23,992 bases of DNA from Planctomycetota bacterium (lineage in GTDB: Bacteria > Planctomycetota > Phycisphaerae > UBA1845 > PWPN01). The stretch covers positions 1-23,992 of the forward strand of contig JACQVT010000937.1 of assembly GCA_016209665.1 (NCBI GenBank). The letters run 5' to 3'. The position numbers and the translations under genes were made by a program. Under the pieces are notes generated by a model. That model was given only the letters and a program-made list of their open reading frames with translations. It did no database searches and was not told where the DNA came from. Within the stretch, counting starts at the first letter, position 1; each line of letters begins with the position of its first letter. Shown here piece by piece: positions 6,324 through 14,188 of this stretch.

Positions 6324-9300
6324 ATGATCGACTTCATCATTCGCTGGTCCCTGGCCAATCGCCTGGCGGTGGTCATCATCTCGGCTGTCCTGCTGTTCGC
6401 GGGCACCTATACGGCGACAACCATGCCGGTGGACGTGTTTCCCGACCTTACCGCACCCACGGTCAGCATCCTGGTTGAAGGCCGGGGAATGGCCCCGGAA
6501 GAGATGGAAACGCTGGTGACGTTCCCGATCGAAACAGCCGTCAACGGGGCCGCTCACGTTCGCCGCGTGCGTTCGGCGACGGCCGTGGGCATCGCGGTCG
6601 TCTGGGTGGAGTTCGACTGGGGCACGGACATCTATCGGGCCCGGCAGACGGTGACCGAGCGGATGGCCACGGTGTCGTCGAGTCTGCCGCCCCAGGTCCA
6701 GACGCCGGTGCTCGCCCCGATCTCCTCCATCATGGGTGAGATTCTCTTTGCCTCGCTGACCTCTGACCGGCACAGCCAGCTTGAACTGAACACGGTGGCC
6801 CGCACCGAGATTCGCCGCCGCCTGCTCTCGGTGGCTGGCGTCGCCCAAGTCACGCCCATCGGCGGAGACACGAAGCAGTACCAGGTCATCCTGTCGCCGG
6901 AGCGATTGAGAGCCTATCAGATCAGCATCAACGAGGTGGCGGAGGCACTTCGCAAGACCAACGAGAACGTCTCGGCCGGTTTTCTGGTGCAGGCTCAGCA
7001 GGAATACCTGATCCAGGGCGTTGGCCGCATCCAGCGGCCAGAAGACATCGGCCGAACGGTGGTCGTGTTGCGTGACGGCAAACCTATCTACGTCTCCGAC
7101 CTGGGAGCGATCACGGTCGGAGCGGCCATCAAGCGTGGCACTGGCTCGGCGTCCCGGCGCGGGCCAAACTGGGAGCCGGCCATCGAGCCCGGCGTCATCA
7201 TCGCCATCCAGAAGCAGCCGGGCACCAACACGCTGGCCCTCACCCGGACGCTCGACGCGGCCCTGGACGAGATACAGGCCAGCCTTCCGCAAGGCATGTT
7301 CATCAACAAGAATCTGTTCCGTCAGGCCAACTTCATCCAGGTCTCGATCCATAACACGATCGAGGCCCTTCGCGACGGCGGGATCATGGTGGTGATCGTC
7401 GTCGTGCTCTTCCTGGCCAGCCTGCGGGCGAGTGTCATCACGTTGCTGGCCATCCCCGTTTCGCTGGTGGTCGCCATTCTGACACTCAAGGTGTTCGGCT
7501 CGACGATCAACACCATGACCTTGGGCGGCATGGCCATCGCTATCGGGGCGCTGGTGGACGACGCGATCATCAACGTCGAAAACGTCGTTCGTCGGTTACG
7601 TGAGAACGCGGCGCTCCCGGAGAGTCAACGACGCTCGCCGCTGGAGGTTATTTACAGGGCCAGCGTCGAGGTTCGCGCCTCCATCGTGTTCGCCACGATC
7701 ATCATCCTGATCGTATTCACGCCTATCTTCTTTTTGAGCGGAGTGGAAGGGCGGCTGCTCCAGCCGCTTGGTGTGGCCTTCACCGTTTCGTTGACCGCTT
7801 CGCTCGTGACGGCACTCACGTTGACGCCCGCCCTGTGCTCATACTTGCTGCCCAGGAGCAAAGCCGTCGCCAAGGCGAGCGAACCACTGGTGGTGCGATT
7901 GCTGAAGCGGCCGTATGGCTGGATGATCAACTTCGCGCTGAGCCATCCGTGGCTGGTGGTCCTGCCGACACTGGCCCTGTTCGCCGCCGCCCTGGTGGGC
8001 GTGAGCTACGTGGGCCGCAGCTTCCTGCCGGAGTTCAACGAGGGGGCACTGGTCGTGGGCCTTGTGACCGTGCCGGGCACGTCGATCCAACAGAGTGACG
8101 CGATGGCCCACCGGGTCGAGCAAGCTCTCATGCAGCACCCCCAGATCGCCGCCATCGGCCGACGCACGGGGCGGGCCGAGGAGGACGAGCATGTCCAGGG
8201 CGTGGAGGCCAGCGAGATTGACCTGACGCTGGACATGGACGCGCCCACTCGAATGGGCAAGCCACGCCGGACCAAGAATGAATTGCTGGAGGTGCTCCGT
8301 CGCGATCTTGCTGCCATCCCAGGAGTGCAAGCCACTTTCGGCCAGCCTATCGGGCACCGCATCGACCACATGCTCTCCGGCACGAGGGCCAACATCGCCG
8401 TCAAAATCTTCGGCGAAGACCTGCTCAAGCTGCGCGAGTTGGCCAAGCAGGTGGAATCGACCATGAGGACCATTCCCGGTGTGGTGGACCTCTCCACCGA
8501 ACAGCAGGTGGACATCCCGATCATGCGGGTGGAGTTCGACCGGGCCAAGATCGCCCGTCATGGGCTGCAAGTCTCCAGCGTGGCCGATACGCTCCAACGG
8601 GCATTCAGCGGCGACGTGTTGACCCAGGTGCTTGAAGGTCGCAACGCCTTCGATCTGGTGCTTCGGGTCGGAAAACCGGGGACGGCCTCAATCAGCGGCG
8701 GAACTTCGATGGACCGAATCGGCGAGGCACTGGTGGATACACCCGGTGGGGCCAAGATTCCGCTCAAGGCACTGGCCCGCATCAGCGAGGAGCGTGGGCC
8801 GAATCTCATCAGCCGCGAGAACGTGCAGCGCAAGATCGTGGTCATGTGCAACGTCGCCGGCCGGGACGTGGGCGGCGTAGTAGATGACATCCGCCGGACC
8901 ATCGCCGAGCGCGTGCCGTTACCGCGCGGGTACTACGTCCAGTTCGGCGGGCAGTTCGAGAGCGCCGAACAAACCCGGAAGCTCCTGAGCGTCCTGGGCA
9001 TCATCATCGTGGTGGCCATTGGCTTTCTGCTGCACATCGTGTTCCGCTCCGGCCGGGACGCCGTGCTCATCATGGTCAATCTGCCGCTGGCCCTGATCGG
9101 CGGCGTGGGCGGCGTGTTCCTTTCGGGCGGATCGCTTTCGGTGGCGTCCACCATCGGTTTCATCACCGTTTTCGGCATCGCCGCCCGCAACGGCATCATG
9201 ATGGTGTCGCACATGCGCCACCTGCAAGTCGCGGAGGGTGTCCACGACTTCCGTGAGGCCGTCCATCGAGGTGCCACGGAGCGTCTGGCTCCCATTCTCA

Positions 9301-9548
9301 TGACCGCCCTGGCGGCCGGTCTGGCATTGATTCCTCTGGCCTTCTCCGGCGACAAGCCGGGCAACGAGATACTGACCCCGATGGCCATCGTGATCCTTAC
9401 CGGCCTGCTGTCGTCCACGTTCTTGAACATGCTGGTGGTGCCGGCCTTGTACCTGCGGTTCGGGCGAGCCGTTGACCGGCAGTCGAAAGCTGAATCCGAG
9501 GTCATACGTCTGCTCGGCACGGCTGAATCACCGGCTGTCCCCGTGTAA
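6324..9548 (+). CDS. Heavy-metal RND efflux permease (CzcA/CusA family)
   Basis: The 1074-residue inner-membrane proton/metal antiporter has the usual RND length. Visible landmarks are the first helix at about 10-30; PVDVFPDLTAPTVSI at 35-49; the porter domain at 50-335; a helix cluster from 340; the helix-4 motif GALVDDAIINVENVVRRL (408-425) with D412/D413 and E419, the likely proton-relay and family-defining acids; a second porter domain from about 570; and a final helix cluster with GIAARNGIMMVSHMRH, typical of heavy-metal RND pumps. A good ribosome site (AGGAG) precedes the ATG. It is middle gene of the adaptor-permease-outer-membrane trio. The substrate is probably a divalent cation; the RcnR-like regulator nearby suggests Ni/Co, but Zn or Cd is not excluded. 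Confidence 0.95.
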   Translation: MIDFIIRWSLANRLAVVIISAVLLFAGTYTATTMPVDVFPDLTAPTVSILVEGRGMAPEEMETLVTFPIETAVNGAAHVRRVRSATAVGIAVVWVEFDWGTDIYRARQTVTERMATVSSSLPPQVQTPVLAPISSIMGEILFASLTSDRHSQLELNTVARTEIRRRLLSVAGVAQVTPIGGDTKQYQVILSPERLRAYQISINEVAEALRKTNENVSAGFLVQAQQEYLIQGVGRIQRPEDIGRTVVVLRDGKPIYVSDLGAITVGAAIKRGTGSASRRGPNWEPAIEPGVIIAIQKQPGTNTLALTRTLDAALDEIQASLPQGMFINKNLFRQANFIQVSIHNTIEALRDGGIMVVIVVVLFLASLRASVITLLAIPVSLVVAILTLKVFGSTINTMTLGGMAIAIGALVDDAIINVENVVRRLRENAALPESQRRSPLEVIYRASVEVRASIVFATIIILIVFTPIFFLSGVEGRLLQPLGVAFTVSLTASLVTALTLTPALCSYLLPRSKAVAKASEPLVVRLLKRPYGWMINFALSHPWLVVLPTLALFAAALVGVSYVGRSFLPEFNEGALVVGLVTVPGTSIQQSDAMAHRVEQALMQHPQIAAIGRRTGRAEEDEHVQGVEASEIDLTLDMDAPTRMGKPRRTKNELLEVLRRDLAAIPGVQATFGQPIGHRIDHMLSGTRANIAVKIFGEDLLKLRELAKQVESTMRTIPGVVDLSTEQQVDIPIMRVEFDRAKIARHGLQVSSVADTLQRAFSGDVLTQVLEGRNAFDLVLRVGKPGTASISGGTSMDRIGEALVDTPGGAKIPLKALARISEERGPNLISRENVQRKIVVMCNVAGRDVGGVVDDIRRTIAERVPLPRGYYVQFGGQFESAEQTRKLLSVLGIIIVVAIGFLLHIVFRSGRDAVLIMVNLPLALIGGVGGVFLSGGSLSVASTIGFITVFGIAARNGIMMVSHMRHLQVAEGVHDFREAVHRGATERLAPILMTALAAGLALIPLAFSGDKPGNEILTPMAIVILTGLLSSTFLNMLVVPALYLRFGRAVDRQSKAESEVIRLLGTAESPAVPV

Positions 9549-9578
9549 GCGAATAGATGCGGAATGAGGTGAGCACAG

Positions 9579-11138
9579 ATGAGTTGCACTGCGAGTGTAT
9601 CCTGGAGTGTGTGGATCAGGCCGGTGGGTGCCGTCCTTCCCGTTCTGGTGCTCGTGGCCTGTGTGAAGGTCGATCCGTCGGCAGACTTCCGTCTTGCCCG
9701 CGAGGCGATCCGGGAATCCACGGGCGTTCGAGATGTGTATGCACCGGAATCCGACCCAATCTCCGAGGCCGAAATCAACGTCACCGTCCAGGATGGCCTG
9801 GCGCTGGATGAGGCTCTGCGCCTGGCCCTGGTAAACAATCGCGGTCTGCAAAGCGATTTTCTGGAGATCGGCATCGCCCGAAGCGACCTGGTGCAGTCCG
9901 GACTGTTCTCGAACCCTTCTCTGGCGTTGTCGGTGCAGTTCCCGGAGGGTGGCGGACGGAGCAATCTCCAGACCTCCCTGGCCCAAAACATCGTGGACCT
10001 ATGGCAGATTCCAGCACGCAAGCGTGTGGCGCAAAGCGATCTCGACCAGGCGGTCCTGCGGCTTGCCCGTCTGGCCAATGTGCTGGCCATCGACGCGCGC
10101 CGCAGCTACTTCGCGGCCGTGGCCGCACAGGACATGCTCCAGGTCGCGCAGGAGAACCTCCAACTCGTTGAGAAGTCGGTCCGGACCATAAGAGCGCAGC
10201 GGGAGGCGGGAGCAGCCAGCCAACTCGATGAGAACCTGGCGCGTGGACAGGTCCTCAACGCGCAACTTGCCCAGATAGCGGCCCGCTTGGAAGCGGTGAA
10301 TTCAAAGCGCCGCCTGGCACGGTTGCTGTCCATTGAGGCGGACATGGCCCAAGTTATGCTGACCGATCCGTTGCCCGGCCCACTTGCCGAGGGGCTGACC
10401 GCCGAGGCGCTCGTCCCGGCAGCCCGCGAGCATCGACTCGACCTGCGGGCGCTGGATGCCGGCGTCAGGTCCGCCGAGTCCAAGGTGCGCCTCGAATACC
10501 TCGATATCTTCCCGGAAGTGTCCGTCGGTCCGTTCCTGGAGAGAGGCGAACGGCGAGCCTCGCCCGGACGCGATGTGCTGGCCGATACCGCCCGCGCTTC
10601 TATCGCCAGCGGTGCCTTGACCGCCCCGGATATTCAGAGCCGGGGCCAGCGCCGCAAGGAACGGCGGCAGGAGATCGACGCGATCCTGGGACCGGCCATG
10701 ACCATGACGCTGCCCATCTTCGATCAGAATCAGGCTCAGATCGCCAAGGCGAAGTACCAGTACGAGCAGGCCGTCAAGTCGTTCGAGGCGAGTTACCTCG
10801 CCATTGCCCAGGACATCCGCATGGGCGTCGAGCGGGCCAACACCGCATCCCGCAACGTCGCCTTCTACCGCGACGAACTCCTGCCCCAGGCCCAGCGAAA
10901 CCTGGACATCGCCACGTCGGCCTTCAATGCAGGCGGTACGAGCATCCTGGCTGTTCTTGAGGCCCAGCGATCCTTCCTGGAGGCACGACGGGGACTGCTC
11001 ACCGCGCGTGCCGAGGCGGCCAGCGCCTGGGCCGACCTCGAACTGGCAGTGGGCGTCCCACTGGTCGAGATGCGAAGGACACCGGCCCCGGCATCGCAGC
11101 CTCTCATGTCCGAAATAATAGGTCACTCCGGCCAGTAA
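9579..11138 (+). CDS. TolC-family outer-membrane efflux lipoprotein (CzcC/CusC-like)
   Basis: The 519-residue outer-membrane channel subunit completes the tripartite pump. A hydrophobic signal ends in LVAC (C28), so it is probably acylated. Two TolC repeats are visible: the first begins LALDEALRLALVNNRGLQSDFLEIGIARSDLVQSGLFSNPSL, the second is the C-terminal half with Q.QIAKAKYQYEQAV and a long coiled coil ending ...AGGTSILAVLEAQRSFLEARRGLL. ATG start with AGGTG seven bases upstream, 30 bases after the permease stop. An insert around residues 325-360, between the repeats, is rich in Arg and Gly. It should dock with the adaptor encoded at 4557. Confidence 0.93.
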   Translation: MSCTASVSWSVWIRPVGAVLPVLVLVACVKVDPSADFRLAREAIRESTGVRDVYAPESDPISEAEINVTVQDGLALDEALRLALVNNRGLQSDFLEIGIARSDLVQSGLFSNPSLALSVQFPEGGGRSNLQTSLAQNIVDLWQIPARKRVAQSDLDQAVLRLARLANVLAIDARRSYFAAVAAQDMLQVAQENLQLVEKSVRTIRAQREAGAASQLDENLARGQVLNAQLAQIAARLEAVNSKRRLARLLSIEADMAQVMLTDPLPGPLAEGLTAEALVPAAREHRLDLRALDAGVRSAESKVRLEYLDIFPEVSVGPFLERGERRASPGRDVLADTARASIASGALTAPDIQSRGQRRKERRQEIDAILGPAMTMTLPIFDQNQAQIAKAKYQYEQAVKSFEASYLAIAQDIRMGVERANTASRNVAFYRDELLPQAQRNLDIATSAFNAGGTSILAVLEAQRSFLEARRGLLTARAEAASAWADLELAVGVPLVEMRRTPAPASQPLMSEIIGHSGQ

Positions 11139-11239
11139 GCGCGGCGCGGCGGCAACGGATCGCTTCGGCACAGGCGGGCCTTCGCCACGCCGGAGCGGCT
11201 ACGGCGGCGCAGCCGGGCCTGAGCCGTCGGCGGCAATCC

Positions 11240-11260
11240 GTTCGCTTGCCTTCGGCGAAC
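11240..11260 (+). other. Hairpin in the gap after the efflux operon
   Basis: GTTCGC and GCGAAC are perfect complements separated by 9 bases. No T-run follows, so it is not a convincing intrinsic terminator. The gap between the efflux operon and kup (11139-11402) shows nothing else recognisable. Confidence 0.3.
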
Positions 11261-11402
11261 TCCCCCGAGCCGCGTTCAGGGCGATGAAGGCCTCGTTCCC
11301 GGGTGTTACATTCCGCTCGTCGGTGCGGGGCGGCGTGCTTGTGTCCGGCCGCGGGTTGGTCTAAGGTACCGTTTTTGCTGTTGGCTTTGACGATACTGAG
11401 CG

Positions 11403-13379
11403 ATGTCGGGCGAACAGACCCAGGTGACACACCCGCCGACTGATTCGGTTCCCGCGGCGGCGCGGCGTGCGACGCCGGCCGCTGTGGCCCACGGCCATGC
11501 CCCGCGGGCCTCGCTGGCGGCGCTTTCGCTGGGCGCGCTGGGCGTGGTCTACGGGGACATCGGCACCTCGCCCCTGTACGCGCTAAAGGAGTGTTTCAAC
11601 CCCCGCGAGGGCGTGCCCCCTCTGCCGCACAACGTGCTGGGCCTCCTGTCGCTGTTCTTCTGGTCGCTGACGCTGGTGGTGGCCGTCAAGTACATCAACT
11701 TCGTCCTGCGGGCGGACAACCGGGGCGAGGGCGGCATCCTCTCCCTGATGGCCCTGGCGGTTCCGCAGGATGCGAGTCCGGCGAGCCTGTGGTCGCGGCG
11801 GGGCGTCGCGATCGCCCTGGGTCTGTTCGGGGCGTCGCTGCTGTTCGCCGACGGCATGATTACGCCGGCCATCTCCGTGCTGAGTGCCATTGAGGGGCTC
11901 GAGGTCGAGGCCCCCATGTTCGGGCCCTACGTGATCCCGATCACGCTGGCGATTCTGGTCGGCTTGTTCCTGGTGCAGAAGCACGGTACGGGCTTCATCG
12001 GGGGGATGTTCGGCCCGGCGATGCTGGTGTGGTTCACGACGCTCGCCGTGCTCGGCCTGATCTGGATCGTTCGTGAGCCGAGTGTGCTCTGGGCGCTCAG
12101 CCCGCTTCACGCCGTGCGGTTTTTCCTGGAACACGGCGGGCACGGTTTCCTGGTGCTGGGGGCCGTAGTCTTGTGCATCACGGGCACCGAAGCGCTCTAC
12201 GCCGATCTGGGTCACTTCGGTCGCAACCCCATCCGGCTGGCATGGTACGTCGTGGTCTTCCCGGGCCTGCTCATCAACTACTTCGGGCAGGGGGCGATCG
12301 TCATCCGCATGGGCGAACAGGCGGCCCGGAACCCGTTCTACATGCTGGGCAGCGGCTGGGTTCACTACCCGCTGGTGGTGATCGCCACGCTGGCGACAGT
12401 GATCGCGTCGCAAGCCCTGATCTCGGGGGCGTTCTCGCTGGCCCAGCAGGCGGCCCAACTCGGATACTCGCCGCGGTTGACCGTCGTCCACACCTCGCGC
12501 AAGGCGATCGGGCAAATCTACGTGCCCGAGATCAATGCCTGGCTGATGGTGGCCTGCTGCGGCCTGGTGGTGGCGTTTCGGCGGTCGACCAACCTGGCCG
12601 CGGCCTACGGGATCGCGGTGATGTCGACCATGACGATGACGTCGCTGCTGTTCTTCGTGGTGGCCCGTCGACGGTGGGGGTGGAGTCTGCTGAGGGCCGG
12701 CTCGCTCACGGCGGCGTTCCTGTTCGTCGACCTGGTCTTCCTGTTCTCCAACGTCACCAAGATCGTCCACGGCGGGTGGTTCCCGCTGGTGGTGGCCCTG
12801 GTGTTCTTCGCCGTCATGTCGACCTGGAAGCGGGGACGCTCGCTGCTGTGGGCCCGCCTCGCGAAGGTGAGCCTGCCCCTGAACACGTTCCTGGACAGCC
12901 TGGCTCACGGCACCAAGCCGATCCGCGTGCCGGGCACGGCGGTGTTCATGACCTCGAACGCCCAGGGGACCCCGGTCGTGCTCATGCACCACTACAAGCA
13001 CAACAAGGTGCTCCACGAGCGGATCATCCTGCTGTCGGTCACGACTCTGGAGGTGCCCTCCGTGCCGGCCCGAGAGCGGGTGAAGGTCCGCGATCTGGGT
13101 CAGGGGTTCTTCCAGGTGCTGGCGTTCTACGGTTTCATGCAGGCGCCGAGCGTCAAGGACATCTTCCGGTGCTGCGAGCAGGAAGACCTGAAGGTCGATC
13201 CGACGCTGAGCAGCTTCTACCTCGGCCGCGAGACGCTCATCACCACCAAACGGCCGGGCATGTCCCGCTGGCGCAAGACCCTGTTCTCGGTCCTGTCCCG
13301 CAACGCCGTCTCCGCCGTCGCGTACTTCGACATCCCCGCCAACCGCGTCGTGGAACTGGGCACGCAGATTGAGTTGTAG
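11403..13379 (+). CDS. kup: Kup-family potassium uptake permease
   Basis: 658-residue K+:H+ symporter of the KUP/HAK/KT family. After a 36-residue low-complexity N-terminus comes the family hallmark LGALGVVYGDIGTSPLYALKE (about residues 43-63), then about twelve hydrophobic helices to near residue 470, with conserved stretches such as GGEGGILSLMAL-like (RGEGGILSLMAL), TEALYADLGHFG and PGLLINYFGQGA. A cytoplasmic C-terminal domain follows (VFMTSNAQGTPVVLMHHYKHNKVLHERII). Length matches the family. No clear ribosome site precedes the ATG. It stands alone, with the next gene convergent only 12 bases away. The link to the neighbouring metal genes is positional only. Confidence 0.94.
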   Translation: MSGEQTQVTHPPTDSVPAAARRATPAAVAHGHAPRASLAALSLGALGVVYGDIGTSPLYALKECFNPREGVPPLPHNVLGLLSLFFWSLTLVVAVKYINFVLRADNRGEGGILSLMALAVPQDASPASLWSRRGVAIALGLFGASLLFADGMITPAISVLSAIEGLEVEAPMFGPYVIPITLAILVGLFLVQKHGTGFIGGMFGPAMLVWFTTLAVLGLIWIVREPSVLWALSPLHAVRFFLEHGGHGFLVLGAVVLCITGTEALYADLGHFGRNPIRLAWYVVVFPGLLINYFGQGAIVIRMGEQAARNPFYMLGSGWVHYPLVVIATLATVIASQALISGAFSLAQQAAQLGYSPRLTVVHTSRKAIGQIYVPEINAWLMVACCGLVVAFRRSTNLAAAYGIAVMSTMTMTSLLFFVVARRRWGWSLLRAGSLTAAFLFVDLVFLFSNVTKIVHGGWFPLVVALVFFAVMSTWKRGRSLLWARLAKVSLPLNTFLDSLAHGTKPIRVPGTAVFMTSNAQGTPVVLMHHYKHNKVLHERIILLSVTTLEVPSVPARERVKVRDLGQGFFQVLAFYGFMQAPSVKDIFRCCEQEDLKVDPTLSSFYLGRETLITTKRPGMSRWRKTLFSVLSRNAVSAVAYFDIPANRVVELGTQIEL

Positions 13380-13391
13380 GGAGGCTCCCGC

Positions 13392-13940
13392 TCACTCGTG
13401 TGGCAGCAGGTCGGCTTCGGAGACGCGCTGGGCGAGCCGGCGGTAGGCATGCACGAAGTCCTGACAGATCAGGTCGATCCGCTGCCGCAGGTCGCGGCGC
13501 TCGCGGATGATCTTCGAGGTTAAACGGCGGAGGCGCCGCCGGCGTGTTCGGGCTCGCTGACGGGCCAGGGCCCGCTCGCTTGTCCGCTGGACCAGGACGC
13601 ACATCTGGGCCGTGTCGAACGGCTTGAGGAGGATCTCCATCGCCCCCATCCGCATCGCCTGCAGGAGGTCGTCGACGGACGGGTCCGTGGCAAGCAGGAT
13701 CAGCGGCGCGCGGTTGGTCAGCCGGAGTTCGCGGACGAGGTCCGGCCAGGCGGCATCGGGCAGGTCCATCGAGATCATCAAAACATCGTGGCGGGCGGTC
13801 AGTTCTTCACGCAAGACGGCGGCGGCATCGGCCGCGGACGTCACCGTGCAGGCCATCGCCTCGCGCAGGCAGCGCCGCATCAGAGTCGCCAGTTCGATGT
13901 CCGGCTCGGCGAGCAGAATGTCGGGAGGTCGGTCCTGCAT
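13392..13940 (-). CDS. Degenerate receiver-domain protein with basic C-terminal coiled coil
   Basis: A 182-residue protein. Residues 6-118 fit a response-regulator receiver fold: DILLAEPD strand, the DVLMISMDLPD strand and ...AMRMGAMEILLKPF with the conserved Lys at 106. The phospho-acceptor position is Ser57, not Asp, the acidic pair is reduced to E-P (residues 12-13), and the switch Thr/Ser is Ala (84). It therefore looks like a pseudo-receiver that cannot be phosphorylated in the normal way. Residues 124-175 are Arg-rich and helical, with no recognised DNA-binding domain. The ATG at 13940 was chosen because the receiver fold starts right after it; an ATG 42 bases upstream is also in frame. 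It lies downstream of an HDOD-kinase and a true receiver protein on the same strand, so a partner role there is likely. Confidence 0.78.
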   Translation of the reverse strand: MQDRPPDILLAEPDIELATLMRRCLREAMACTVTSAADAAAVLREELTARHDVLMISMDLPDAAWPDLVRELRLTNRAPLILLATDPSVDDLLQAMRMGAMEILLKPFDTAQMCVLVQRTSERALARQRARTRRRRLRRLTSKIIRERRDLRQRIDLICQDFVHAYRRLAQRVSEADLLPHE

Positions 13941-14018
13941 GGTCCGTCCAACTGTCGGGTCACACGCATGGGGCTCGCGCACAGTCGGTCGACCGGGTCC
14001 GCGCCGCCCGGTAGAGTT

Positions 14019-14045
14019 AAAAAGAGGCCGGCGGCAGTTTCGGCC
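14019..14045 (-). terminator. Possible intrinsic terminator after the HDOD-kinase operon
   Basis: On the minus strand, GGCCG (14045-14041) pairs with CGGCC (14030-14026) across a 10-base loop, followed by TCTTTTT. The stem is short (5 bp). It lies about 145 bases past the kinase stop and before the pseudo-receiver gene. Confidence 0.4.
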
Positions 14046-14053
14046 GCGAGAGC

Positions 14054-14074
14054 GAGGAGGAGGTGGAGGAGGAG
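14054..14074. repeat. Purine mirror repeat
   Basis: GAGGAGGAGG-T-GGAGGAGGAG is a perfect 10-1-10 mirror repeat within a longer purine-rich run (about 14048-14079). It lies in the 248-base gap between two signalling genes, which shows no other element apart from the terminator candidate. Such tracts can form triplex DNA; a function here is not established. Confidence 0.55.
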
Positions 14075-14188
14075 AAAGGCCTACGCTGCCCGCCCGGCCC
14101 GGATTTCGTTGTTGCCAACCGACGATGCGGCTGGTTTCGTGAACCCCATGCCGTCTGACCGGCCGGCGCCCCCCGTGGGTGTGTGCTT

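Noticed and set aside
6273..7352. 359-codon minus-strand open frame
   Set aside because: Antisense to the RND permease; no motif and no plausible start context.
11583..13016. 477-codon minus-strand open frame
   Set aside because: Antisense to kup; Arg/His/Gln-rich with no hydrophobic or conserved pattern.
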